A DNA stretch of 64,000 nucleotides from Laspinema palackyanum D2a (GTDB lineage Bacteria > Cyanobacteriota > Cyanobacteriia > Cyanobacteriales > Laspinemataceae), in the NCBI GenBank assembly GCA_025370845.1, contig JAMXFF010000001.1:62001-126000 (forward strand). The letters are read 5' to 3'. The notes beneath the pieces were generated by a model. That model had not been told where the DNA came from, did no database searches, and saw only the letters and a list, made by a program, of their open reading frames with translations. The translations under genes were made by a program, and so were the position numbers. Shown here in pieces: positions 27,201-33,612 of this stretch (position 1 is its first letter; every line of letters starts with the position of its first letter).

Positions 27201-29338
27201 CCAATCCCCACCCAATAGGGATCAAGGTTAGTAATACTAAATAGATTTCCTGCCTCAATGTTGACCGAGCCACCATTCCCGGCAGCAGTTCCGCTCCAAG
27301 AACGACTGGCAGTAGAAATAGCATGAGTATAAATAGAACCATTTGGTGCTTGTAAAACAATATTGCCCCCATTAGCAGAAGTTCTATTTGAAATAGACGC
27401 AGAATGGATTGTGAATGGTATTTGAATGTCACCACTGGAAGTAATTATCGTAATGTTTCCCCCATTACTACTATTTGCAGTTCCTATTGACTCGGAGGTA
27501 CTCTGAATCCAGCCAGTCGTAGTAATTCCTGCTGTAGCATTTAAGGTAATTGCACCCCCATTTCCAGCTACGCCGCTAGAGGCATAGGCTGTTGTAACAA
27601 GATTGCCGGTTTGAATGCTGCCATTCGTTGCTGTTAGATTAATTGACCCCCCATTAATGGCCCCCGTAGTCAGAGTTCCAGTGGTTATACTCGCCCCTGA
27701 AATAGAAAGGTTTCTCCCTGGTGCAAAGATTGTATCGTTTGTATCATTCATGACAAACGCACCGTCGTAATTGTTGTCAGCGTTAGCAGTAAAGGTTATT
27801 GAACCCGTTCCTGCCTGAAAAGTGAGCTGACCATCAACCAAGTCTTCAATAATAATATCATGCGCCGCTTCTAGCTTAACATTTGCACTTCCCGGCAAAC
27901 TCTCTAAAGCCCCTTCTGAAATGGTGTAATATACACTTGCATCATCCGCTTCAAGAAGCACACCTTGTGCTTGTCCCCATGGAACATTAGCATCAAGTTT
28001 GCTATCATGTGTTGCCCCACTGCCACTGGCAATGGTAATATTGTAAGGGTCCAGGAGTAACGTGCCCATACTCCCATTTGGCGCACTTAAATCCACCAAC
28101 CCGCGAAAAATCAGGTGGTTTTTACCCGATACTTCTATAAACCCGCCATTTTGCGGTTCATTCCCTGGTTCAACCCCTCCTCGGGCGTTGATTGTACCAT
28201 GAAATGCGGCTGTATCATCCGCCCAAATAATCACTCGTCCCCCGTCTCCCTGGGACAAGGCATTTGCAGAAATTATCGAATCCTGAGTCACAACCGTATT
28301 CGAGGCATTGGGAACTGGCCCTTTTCCCTGATATTCTCCCCCAATCAGGACTGTCCCACCGCCATTTATCCCCGAGGCGTCAATATTCCCATCAACTACG
28401 GCAACTCGCTCTCCCAATACCTGGATAATGCCGCCTGTTTCTCCCACTGTATCAATCTCACCGGAAGCTATGGCATCTCCCGGTTGTATGGGAATTTGCT
28501 GTTGAGAACCTGTCAGGGTAATACTGCCATCGGGATTCACCTCCACTTGCGTTGCATGACTCACGCCACTCCCTGTCAGCAGTTCCGGTAAACTTAGCGG
28601 AGTCAGTTGGGAAGTTAAAGCGGTTGTGCCAGAGGGGGTCAAGTCTAAACTCAGCAAATGGTTCTCTTGAGAAATGCGAACTCGACTCTCTCCCGGTACT
28701 GCCGCAATCGTGATATTTCCCCCTGGCGCAGAGAGGGTCCCGGCATTTAACACCGTCCCTCCCAACAGGGTTAAGTCATGACTACCTGATAAAGTTAAGT
28801 TTCCTAAATTAGCGATCGCCCCCGGTTGGGTGATATCAAAAGCAAATTGACTGGGAGTTCCGACTAAATTCGCCCAATTATTCTCGCCTACTGCATTAAA
28901 CCAATCGTTCCCAAATCCGATACCCGTAGCACTCGTCGCAGTAAACGAAGCAGGTACATTTAACGCCGCATTCGGTCCAAAAAGAATCCCCGCAGGATTC
29001 ATCAGAAATAAGTTAGAATTGCCGCCAGAGACTTGAATTAAGCCATTAATAATCGAGGCATTCCCCCCGGTGACTCGTCCGAGGATATTCTGAATCTCTG
29101 GGGAAGAGAGAAAATTCGCCACTTGACCCGCATCCAGGCCAAATTGTTCAAAACTATGGAATAAATTGCTGTTATCCGGGGAGAGAGTACCGCCAGTAAT
29201 ATTAAACTGATTTCCCTCAAAGGTGACTTCAGTTCCAGTCCCATCGGGGGTAGACGTAATCGGTTGAGCGAGGATTGCCGGTGCATGAAAGACCGATACC
29301 ACTGCCAATCCTACTAGGAAACCATTCAGTTTGTTCAT
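18248..29338 (-). CDS. Giant secreted TPS-domain (filamentous haemagglutinin-like) protein with C-terminal CHAT protease domain
   Basis: A single frame of 3696 residues. It begins with a signal peptide (hydrophobic core, probable cleavage after AILA). The two-partner secretion domain follows, with NPAGILFGPNAALNVPASF and the SIINGLIQVSGGNSNLFLMN motif. The middle is a very long beta-helix-type region rich in Gly, Thr, Asn and Ser. Part of it consists of seven related units marked by LQP, ALDLT-like, LQDGF and IG..GSG. A Pro-Glu repeat and a Pro/Thr-rich linker lead to the last 360 residues, which form a CHAT (caspase-like) domain with H3537 (HLATHGEF) and C3580 (LLVLSACRTALG). TPS passengers are exported by a TpsB porin, which is not in the window. 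The fusion suggests a surface adhesin carrying a peptidase; the target is unknown. AGAGG precedes the ATG. Confidence 0.9.
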   Translation of the reverse strand: MNKLNGFLVGLAVVSVFHAPAILAQPITSTPDGTGTEVTFEGNQFNITGGTLSPDNSNLFHSFEQFGLDAGQVANFLSSPEIQNILGRVTGGNASIINGLIQVSGGNSNLFLMNPAGILFGPNAALNVPASFTATSATGIGFGNDWFNAVGENNWANLVGTPSQFAFDITQPGAIANLGNLTLSGSHDLTLLGGTVLNAGTLSAPGGNITIAAVPGESRVRISQENHLLSLDLTPSGTTALTSQLTPLSLPELLTGSGVSHATQVEVNPDGSITLTGSQQQIPIQPGDAIASGEIDTVGETGGIIQVLGERVAVVDGNIDASGINGGGTVLIGGEYQGKGPVPNASNTVVTQDSIISANALSQGDGGRVIIWADDTAAFHGTINARGGVEPGNEPQNGGFIEVSGKNHLIFRGLVDLSAPNGSMGTLLLDPYNITIASGSGATHDSKLDANVPWGQAQGVLLEADDASVYYTISEGALESLPGSANVKLEAAHDIIIEDLVDGQLTFQAGTGSITFTANADNNYDGAFVMNDTNDTIFAPGRNLSISGASITTGTLTTGAINGGSINLTATNGSIQTGNLVTTAYASSGVAGNGGAITLNATAGITTTGWIQSTSESIGTANSSNGGNITIITSSGDIQIPFTIHSASISNRTSANGGNIVLQAPNGSIYTHAISTASRSWSGTAAGNGGSVNIEAGNLFSITNLDPYWVGIGTDSGGATGSSNGGPITLTAPQIELSSLLGIEATLFDINTKPGLYTTNQPIAIQGNVTLNSPITLATGSAPITVTGLVDGNHPLTLNSGTGNISITGAIGSVNPIGDLTVNSTGITTFEGPISAPGRNLSISGASITTGDLFTGAINGGSITLTATNGGIQTGNLTTRASRYTALAAGNGGQVTLSATTSSTNTIANIIVGDFNTSSASDGYADHYKGQVGNGGDISVSTTNGRIEAGHFNTRAAAHYGSSGNGGSVTLTATQGITTSAFDIGSYSDLSSAGSNDGGGINLTTSGGDISIPSMIRTSSLSYGGNSANAGNVVLKAPNGSVFTDYIATDSHSRDRQAGNGGSVQIEAGNQIRFFSSINWGIGTNSTGATGSGDGGRINLTAPQIDIAIPGMSTSNQPIAIQGNVILSSPISPIVLSTGNAPITVTGLVDGKQSFTDQSLTLNSGTGNISITGAIGSVNPVVDLTANSTGITTFGGPISAASLTTNAGGTTQLNGNVTTTGATGQVYGDNVTTTGDIILTGSALNFGGTVSGTGNLTLNSSGLTRFAGSVNAGSLTTNAGGTTELNGNVTTTGAAGQVYGDNVTTIGDIILTGNELNFGGNVTGTGRLTLQPFSPSQAIAVGVEATGYGTTDALDLTTAEMARLQDGFSEIYINSTGPINTGTLTVADPLRLQGGTLSLGGNITGTNNASISLNSSNISLIGDTTITTNGQDITFSGSVNGGNYNLTTYAYNGSAILNGDMTAGNLTFNNRVTLNGDTILTADEVNFGSGVTGTGYHLTLQPNSPSSAIAIGGSSETSAFDITQTELGKLQNGFGRITIGRSNGNGAITIENPGVTFQDPVTLRSPLAVGTLTTNGPITLTDNATLTLEIYKTDLNHNITGTNPTGNAIDFGSGLVQLGNSVTVNSNGGNISFGGAVDGNYPLTVNAGSGDLTLGSAMGGSTPLTSLSVTAGNTEIANNITTNNGNITLNSPTTLTGTSVINAGTGTIEFNKTFAAGNHPLTLTADEINLLGGNNSVSGSSSIVLQPATASLPINIGYEVDNIGELDITQTDLLALQNGFGSITFGSASGSGAIDMGTVTFYDPVILRSPLGEGTLTLNGAVNLLDNATLTRDIAGLTTLLNDITTDGTDIIFEEDVLLGADITLSTGETKPGNIIFQGLLDGTRTLHLTSGLGYIDFQRPVGVFEPIGNLAFGTAAEIKVGGGIRTDNSNLTLNSPVTLHRDSSFNTGRGILTFNDSVTAGTHGLILAGDEINLNAQVSGSHYLEIQPASATQGMNIAGTDNNTAALDITQSELNLIQQGFSEIRLGQSSGSGTINVNSLTVGQPTTIRSGVGVVNLNGALTATGNAGVTLEAETTNLYADITTEGGPIALNGGVQLPNDVTLTSNSGDVTFTGTIDGANSLSVNAGSADVRFGGVAGGVTRLAGLDITAGETFLNGGGIYTQNSPLTFNSPVTVSGNSILSTGTATLTFNRPVNAGTGDFTLTGDEINFGDRILGTGSLVLQPATPSQGIAIGGTENTAGLDMTAAELAQLQDGFRSIAIGRTNGSGSVVIESASFNDPVAVRSPAGDITVNGAVSGNGGITLNASTLNLNSGLSNTGGELNLTGNTQITNSVNLSNTGNISLSGAINGSGSLNVTAGSSDVTFGGAIGSITPLEQVTVTAGNVTVNGAVATTNGITLDSPVTVSNSGGTFNAGTGSLALSSSLTSQFQDLIFTGSEIDLGGRLSGSGQVFLQPANPSTNIAVGGSETTTGLDLTATELANFGSGFRSVTIGQTDGSGNITIGSTSLPVQTTIQSPTGAIAVDGTITSTGGLTLTAPTLTLNAASIDNTTGPVNLQGQTEIKNAVNITNNGNITLTSAVDGSGELTLDSGSGNVQLRGAVGSSSPLQQLTLNGNLATVNGAVATTNGITLNSPIELGANGGNFNAGSGTLTFGSTLTANTQNLTLTANDINLGGVVRGTGNLVLQPTNATQSMAIGDANANANAEFTLTAADIANLQDGFTGVTIGRSDGSGTVAIANITLPDPTIVQVPLEPGAIAVTGNTTLVGNGSLTLIAPQTQLGGNITSENGNIALNSDAIQLSNNVTLSTQNAGNITLSGTVNGANQLTLNAGGNVELGNSLGNITALTGLTVRGGNLALNGDITTNQGNVNINAPISLQRDTAVITGSDATGYGDVTATSTIDGNYRLLINAGNVRVGGAIGSNEPLESVTVVAKKDINLQDVTTDGGDIRLRAEETITTGDLSTRSETGEGGDVELEANGDITTGDITTSGFLNAGNVLINSILGNIRTGNIIATSTQGAGGTVDLNAARNVSTGNIDTSGYLEAGPVNLVSTGGGTISTGNITALSELGGPSEVNISTSGEVNTGVITAKPEPEPEPEPEPEPEPEPEQPQQSTRIQPASNLPPQAAGSVQTTEETGTDSPSTNPSGEPSAQPTMATPELAAGIETETETATPAVVVTPAIAPGEVLQPPSQPVQSPEPQATNPVPAAVVEHQNPPTDSIAQVETASDAIIAIPEGNIAQDLIPSSKPLEIVTNPGNVQTPQSTVLNNPVSTSQILDIARYNLNQNLASGNLVDAVGGIEEMRSQEFADYFGSDFQEVPTSLQGIRDSLGNISRETGSTPAIIYTLVQPEQLELIVITANGAPIRRTVATDRETLLKAVTAFRGELTTPNRRHSQHYLQEAQQLYQWLIAPIQPELEAQGIDTLLFSMDSGLRALPIAALHDGEQFLVEQYRLALIPSISLTNMRYRSLANTRVLAMGASTFTELNPLPAVPVELSTITEQLWQGVQLLNADFTRANLMATRHDYPYEIIHLATHGEFSAGALSNSYIQLWDEKLRLDQLRTLGWQNPQVELLVLSACRTALGDEKAELGFAGFALQAGVKTAIASLWYVSDEGTLALMSEFYKQLSTAPLKAEALRQAQIAMIRGNLQIENGILRFRGESEGISLPPELVGLQTTLLSHPYYWSAFTTIGSPW
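20011..20064. repeat. In-frame hexamer repeat encoding Pro-Glu
   Basis: A run of GGTTCC/GGTTCT hexamers within the giant TPS-CHAT gene encodes about nine Pro-Glu pairs on the minus strand. The six-base period keeps the frame, so copy number can change without breaking the protein. It marks the start of the linker to the CHAT region. Confidence 0.85.
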
Positions 29339-30195
29339 ATTACCTCTAGGCTGGGTTAAATCGATGGAAATGATGCCCCACGATACCCCTCTAGCCGATT
29401 AGCGCCGGATCAATACCATTAGAAATCACCTGAAAACCGGATTTATTGTGTTAAATAATCCAGGGAGCGCTTCTAAGTCGCTAAGGGGTGTCACTCCTTT
29501 CTACAGTCACCCTTGAATCTTGGACACCTGCGAATTTAAACGGTTCGCTTCCACAGCAAATGAGATTCTCTGTTTCAACCGATTTGACAAGGGGAACCGG
29601 AGTGGGAAGCTCTTTCCCTCACCTGCCAATTCAGGAGTTCAGTTCAGTGAGACTGCCTATAAAACTGCTTACTTTCATCATACTGCTATTTGCGGCAACA
29701 TGGAGCGCTACAAATACTTAAGAAAAGTGGAAGTTTTCCCGGTTATTACCCTCCTTTTTTTTCTAAGGGTTTTTCAGGATTTACCCCAAGTTCAGGTTGA
29801 TACTCCATCCGGTATTCAAAGGGATAGAACAAGAAGCGCAATGCAATAACGGTCAGGCTCCAAGGACCTGATTCGTAGCCTGGAGGCGATCGGGCTATAC
29901 GACGCCTGCTATTCGATAAAAACGACTTTTTGACTCGGTGTAGGATGCAGGTTGTTACAGACTAGATTTGGTGCGGAACAGGAGGCAGAGCCTCCAATTG
30001 GGCATTCCTAGGCAGAGACTGGGAACGAGGAGATCGGGAGCAAGATGCTCTCAATTGGGGTAAATTTTTGATTCATTTTCAGGCAGTAATTCATACTTTA
30101 GTTAGATTCTATATCTACGGAACTCTGACTATTTATAGAGATTTTAATGACTGATAGAGGGATAGGATGGGGAGTGAAGTTATTCGGAAAGTGTT
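29339..30195. other. Intergenic region between divergent genes
   Basis: An 857-base gap between the giant minus-strand gene and the plus-strand phosphatase-like gene. It should hold both promoters. The open frames at 29488-29721 and 29520-29849 overlap each other and have no family character or ribosome binding site, so I do not call them. A palindrome GGAGGCAGAGCCTCC lies at 29981-29995, followed by GGCAGAGACTGGGAACGAG (30011-30029), resembling dispersed repeats seen in other cyanobacterial genomes. Confidence 0.5.
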
Positions 30196-30648
30196 ATGCA
30201 AAATGTGAAGAAACTTCGCGATGATTTAGCTATTGCGATGAATCAATTAAGTGGAGAACAAGTGCAGCAAGCATCTCAGGAAGGATTTAAGTCAATTTTG
30301 AACTTGCGATCGCCTCAAGAAGAAGGATTTTCCAACGAGGAACAGCAGCAGGCAGAATCTGCCGGACTGCACTATGTGAATCTTCCTGTTAAACCGGATG
30401 CAATGGATGCTCAACTCGCCGATCGCGTCCTTCAGGAAATTGACCAACTGCCCAAACCCGCCCTGATTCACTGCAAAAGTGGGATGCGTTCTGGGGCAAT
30501 GACATTGATGTATATTGCCACCCAAGAAGGCATCAGCGCTGAACAAGCAATGGCAATGGGGAAACAAAATGATTTTGATTGTGATGATCATCCCCAAATG
30601 AAGCAGTTTTTTGAGCATTATATCTCAACCCATGCTCAAGCCAGTTAA
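30196..30648 (+). CDS. DUF442/beta-lactamase-hydrolase-like phosphatase-fold protein
   Basis: A 150-residue protein with the P-loop motif ALIHCKSGMRSGAM, in which C93 and R98 match the conserved cysteine and arginine of the DUF442 (BLH, dual-specificity-phosphatase-like) family. The N-terminal half includes FKSILNLRSPQEE, typical of that family. These proteins are usually found next to or fused with persulfide dioxygenases and rhodaneses, where they are thought to take part in sulfur trafficking rather than phosphate release. Here it precedes such an enzyme by 26 bases on the same strand, supporting an operon. Confidence 0.85.
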   Translation: MQNVKKLRDDLAIAMNQLSGEQVQQASQEGFKSILNLRSPQEEGFSNEEQQQAESAGLHYVNLPVKPDAMDAQLADRVLQEIDQLPKPALIHCKSGMRSGAMTLMYIATQEGISAEQAMAMGKQNDFDCDDHPQMKQFFEHYISTHAQAS

Positions 30649-30674
30649 GGATGAATTGTGGAGATTAAACAACA

Positions 30675-32090
30675 ATGGCATTAGTTTTAGAACAAATTAA
30701 CGTAGAAGGATTAGCCCAGTTATCCTACATTGTCGGTGACGATAAGGCAGGACTGGCGGTGATTATTGACCCTCGGCGAGACATCGATATTTATTTACAG
30801 CGAGCCCGAGACTTGAGGGTAAAAATTATCGGCAGTATCGAAACCCATATTCATGCGGATTTTGTCTCCGGTTCTCATGAATTAAAAGCCCGGATGAATG
30901 TACCTATTTATGGCGCAAAAACCGACAACTATCAGTTTGAATTAAATCAGCTACAGGAGGGGGATGAGGTCAAAGTTGGCAGTGTAACCCTGCGGGCGGT
31001 TCATACTCCGGGACATACTCCCGAACATATTTCTCTGCTGATTTATGATTCAAAACAGGGGAAAGAGCCATTTGGTTTATTCACCGGGGATACACTGTTT
31101 AATCTGGATGTAGGACGTCCTGATTTGTTAGGCGGTGGCAGCGAGAAGCAGTTAGCCAAACAGTTGTATCACAGTCTGTTTGAGAAGATATTGCCTTTAG
31201 GCGATCGCCTGGAGGTTTACCCCTGTCATGGTGCTGGTTCTTCTTGTGGCAAGTCCATTGGCGATCGGCGACAAAGCACAATTGGTAATGAGCGCCTGTT
31301 TAACCCGGCATTAAAAGAGCGATCGCCTGAAGAGTTTGTGGAGTGGATTCTCAGTGAAATGCCTGAACCTCCCCGCCATTATACTCGACTCAAAAAAGTC
31401 AATGGCAAAGGCGCACCGATTAAAGGCTGTCCTCCCACCCTGCAACCGCTGACCCCGACAGCATTTCAGGAGAAAATGCAGGAAGAAAATACTGTGATCA
31501 TTGATGCGCGATCGATTCTCGCCTTTGGCGGGGGACATATTCCCGGTGCGATTAATATTGCCTTAAGTCCGCCATTTCCCAACTGGGTGGGTTGGATGAT
31601 TGACCCAAAACAATCCCTGTTGGTAGTGGTGGAAAGCGAACGGGATGTCCAACTCGTTGCCGAACAACTCTTCCGCATTGGCTATGATAATTTAGCTGGT
31701 TATTTGCATGATGGAATGACCAGTTGGCAGAATGCAGGATTACCCCTGAAACACCTCGGAGAATGGACGGTTCAAGAGTTAAATCAGCACAAAGATGAAC
31801 CGAATGTCACGATTCTCGATGTGCGAGGGGATGATGAATATCAACAAGGGTATATTCCCGGTGCCCAACATATTTTTGTGGCTCACCTGGAAGAAAACCT
31901 GGCTCAGTTAGATAAAAATCAGGCGATCGCCACCTACTGTGGCAGTGGTTACCGCGCCTCGATTGCCGCGAGTTTATTACAAAAACACGGGTTTGAAACT
32001 ACCATCAATATACCCGGTTCCTGGAAAGCCTGGAAAGCGGCTAAATTGCCTATCCAACATCCTGAAAAATCCGAGTTAGTCTCTGCTTAG
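30675..32090 (+). CDS. Persulfide dioxygenase-rhodanese fusion (CstB/ETHE1-like)
   Basis: A 471-residue protein with three parts. An N-terminal metallo-beta-lactamase domain (about 1-250) has H58, H60 and D62 in THIHADFVSG, then VHTPGHTPEHIS and LFTGDTLFNLDVGRPD. Two rhodanese domains follow (about 265-360 and 370-465). Only the second has the active cysteine (C422 in IATYCGSGYRAS); the first has VESER at the equivalent place and should be inactive, as known for CstB-type proteins. The family oxidises persulfides (glutathione or CoA persulfide) with O2 to sulfite and may form thiosulfate. With the preceding DUF442 gene it forms a likely sulfide-detoxification operon. No regulator is next to it. 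Confidence 0.87.
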   Translation: MALVLEQINVEGLAQLSYIVGDDKAGLAVIIDPRRDIDIYLQRARDLRVKIIGSIETHIHADFVSGSHELKARMNVPIYGAKTDNYQFELNQLQEGDEVKVGSVTLRAVHTPGHTPEHISLLIYDSKQGKEPFGLFTGDTLFNLDVGRPDLLGGGSEKQLAKQLYHSLFEKILPLGDRLEVYPCHGAGSSCGKSIGDRRQSTIGNERLFNPALKERSPEEFVEWILSEMPEPPRHYTRLKKVNGKGAPIKGCPPTLQPLTPTAFQEKMQEENTVIIDARSILAFGGGHIPGAINIALSPPFPNWVGWMIDPKQSLLVVVESERDVQLVAEQLFRIGYDNLAGYLHDGMTSWQNAGLPLKHLGEWTVQELNQHKDEPNVTILDVRGDDEYQQGYIPGAQHIFVAHLEENLAQLDKNQAIATYCGSGYRASIAASLLQKHGFETTINIPGSWKAWKAAKLPIQHPEKSELVSA

Positions 32091-32099
32091 TTAGTAATT

Positions 32100-32124
32100 G
32101 TAGGGTGGGCAATGCCCACCCTAC
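32100..32124. repeat. Palindrome after the persulfide dioxygenase gene
   Basis: GTAGGGTGGGCA and TGCCCACCCTAC with one central base form a perfect 25-base palindrome ten bases after the stop codon. There is no T-run, so it is more likely a dispersed repeat than a classic terminator. Confidence 0.6.
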
Positions 32125-32125
32125 T

Positions 32126-32166
32126 CCGGTCCCCTCCCCTTGGCAAGGGGAGGGTTAGGGTGGGGT
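32126..32166 (+). repeat. REP-like 41-bp element, copy 1
   Basis: The element runs CCGGT, then a perfect palindrome (CCCTCCCCTTG-G-CAAGGGGAGGG), then GTTAGGGTGGGGT. Other copies lie at 32306-32346 (-), 32388-32428 (-), 41620-41660 (+), 62088-62128 (+), 62227-62267 (+) and 62398-62438 (-). Copy 1 is followed directly by a 32-base palindrome at 32166-32197. Confidence 0.9.
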
Positions 32167-32197
32167 CCTCTTGACGCGCCCTGGCGCGTCAAGAGGA
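32166..32197. repeat. Perfect 32-base palindrome next to REP-like element
   Basis: TCCTCTTGACGCGCC and GGCGCGTCAAGAGGA flank a two-base centre. Part of this arm (TCAAGAGGA) also flanks the element copy at 62398, so it may be a variable end of the same repeat. Confidence 0.8.
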
Positions 32198-32305
32198 ATG
32201 AGTGGGTTGAGAGTTCACGCGAAAGCGCGTAGAAAGAGGTTTCTCCAGGCTCTATACAGGTGCTTAAACCGTTAATAGTGAGGTGGCGATCGCCACCTCA
32301 CTATG

Positions 32306-32346
32306 ACCCCACCCTAACCCTCCCCTTGCCAAGGGGAGGGGACCGG
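32306..32346 (-). repeat. REP-like 41-bp element, copy 2
   Basis: Reverse orientation of the element at 32126-32166, with identical core. It is followed 41 bases later by a further copy in the same orientation. Confidence 0.9.
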
Positions 32347-32387
32347 AGGTAGAATGACGCGCAGTGGGTGTTCGCCACCTCACTATG

Positions 32388-32428
32388 ACCCCACCCTAAC
32401 CCTCCCCTTGCCAAGGGGAGGGGACCGG
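32388..32428 (-). repeat. REP-like 41-bp element, copy 3, overlapping a gene end
   Basis: Same orientation and core as copy 2. The small minus-strand gene at 32396-32605 reads into this copy and uses its sequence for its last residues (PSPWQGEG) and its stop codon. Confidence 0.85.
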
Positions 32429-32605
32429 AATGGTTTGCATCTTTTCGGCAACTCTAATTTCAGCTAAACGTTTCTCATATTTTTGGTCTATCTCCAACGT
32501 TAAATCAGCTAACTCTTTCATCTGTTGCTCGGTAATTTTAGCCAATTCTAGCAGTTCGGTCATTTTGGCTAATTCATTGTCACTCATCGATAAGGAATGG
32601 CTCAT
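32396..32605 (-). CDS. Small coiled-coil-like protein with repeat-derived C-terminus
   Basis: A 69-residue protein starting MSHSLSMSDNELAKMTELLE. GGAGG lies seven bases upstream of the ATG at 32605, which decides this start over a codon 10 residues upstream. The sequence is highly charged and helical, with heptad-like spacing (LAKITEQQMKELADLTLEI), so a short coiled coil is likely. The last eight residues, PSPWQGEG, are encoded by a REP-like element. The original C-terminus may have been replaced when the element arrived. I do not recognise the family. Confidence 0.6.
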   Translation of the reverse strand: MSHSLSMSDNELAKMTELLELAKITEQQMKELADLTLEIDQKYEKRLAEIRVAEKMQTIPVPSPWQGEG

Positions 32606-32673
32606 CTCTAAACCTCCGAATGATTTTAAACCCATCTAGTCGGGTGGTCATTGCCAACCCGACCAGCCTAAAT

Positions 32674-33456
32674 TTACCCTAATTCTAAAATAACTGGGGT
32701 GTGGTCACTGGGTTTGGGTAACTTCCTGGGTTCGGTGTCAATCGTACAACCGATCGCCCGTTCTTTCAGCTTTGGGGTAACATAATGATGATCGATGCGC
32801 CAGCCGCGATTTCGGGCGAATGCACCGGCGCGATAATCCCACCAACTAAACTGTCCCGGTTCTTGATTAAAGAGGCGGAAGGCATCGGTTAATCCCAGTT
32901 CTAAAATGTTAGTTAATGCGGCCCGTTCCTCGGGGGAGGCCATGATATCATTCGGGGTGGTTTTTCGATGAATATCTATCGCTTCTAAGGCAATATTAAA
33001 GTCACCACAGATACATAATTTATCGGTTTTGTCAAGGATTATTTTTAGATAATCTTGCAGGGTTTTCAGCCAGGTTAGTTTATAACTATATTTATCGCTG
33101 CCGACGGATGAACCATTCGGGACATAGAGATTGAGGATGCGAATATCTCCGAAAACTCCGGTAATGACGCGCTTTTGTTGGTCTAATTCGGCGACTTCTG
33201 GACCGAGGATGGGGGTGAAACCGATGCTGACGTCAGTGAGGGGAATTTTACTGAATAAAGCAACCCCGTTGTAGGATTTTTGGCCGGAAATATAAAGGTG
33301 ATAGCCTAATGCTTCTAAAGGCGATCGCGGAAAATCCGCATCCACTACCTTTGTTTCCTGCAAGCACAATACCTCAACGGGGTTGGTCTGTAACCAGTCG
33401 GTTACCTGTTCTAATCGAGTTCTAATCGAGTTGACGTTCCAAGTGGCAATCTTCAT
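32674..33456 (-). CDS. xthA: Exodeoxyribonuclease III
   Basis: A 260-residue enzyme of the exonuclease III/AP endonuclease family, full length. The motifs are in order: MKIATWNVNSIRTRL, the metal-binding Glu in VLCLQETKV, ILNLYVPNGSS, the catalytic Asp/Asn pair in ICGDFNIA, RGWRIDHHYVT, and the catalytic His in SDHTPVI. It cleaves DNA at abasic sites and degrades 3' ends in base excision repair. It starts with ATG and stands alone on the minus strand. Confidence 0.94.
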   Translation of the reverse strand: MKIATWNVNSIRTRLEQVTDWLQTNPVEVLCLQETKVVDADFPRSPLEALGYHLYISGQKSYNGVALFSKIPLTDVSIGFTPILGPEVAELDQQKRVITGVFGDIRILNLYVPNGSSVGSDKYSYKLTWLKTLQDYLKIILDKTDKLCICGDFNIALEAIDIHRKTTPNDIMASPEERAALTNILELGLTDAFRLFNQEPGQFSWWDYRAGAFARNRGWRIDHHYVTPKLKERAIGCTIDTEPRKLPKPSDHTPVILELG

Positions 33457-33541
33457 GAGTTAGGAATTAAGAATTAGGGGTTAATTATACCGCGTTTTGT
33501 CTCATTAGACCGCTTCCCAAATACTGGGGAGATCCCCCCAA

Positions 33542-33566
33542 CCCCCCTTAAAAAGGGGGGCTTTTT
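33542..33566 (+). repeat. C/G-rich hairpin with T-tail between minus-strand genes
   Basis: CCCCCCTT and AAGGGGGG form an 8-bp stem with a three-base loop, followed by CTTTTT on the plus strand. The genes on both sides run on the minus strand, so it is in the wrong orientation to end them and is probably a dispersed cyanobacterial repeat. Confidence 0.5.
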
Positions 33567-33612
33567 AGAAGTTGGCAAGAAGTCTATTCTTTACCCCCTA
33601 ACTCATAGGGAT

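Noticed and set aside
29488-29849. Two overlapping small frames upstream of the giant gene
   Set aside because: No ribosome binding site or recognisable composition, and they overlap each other in different frames.
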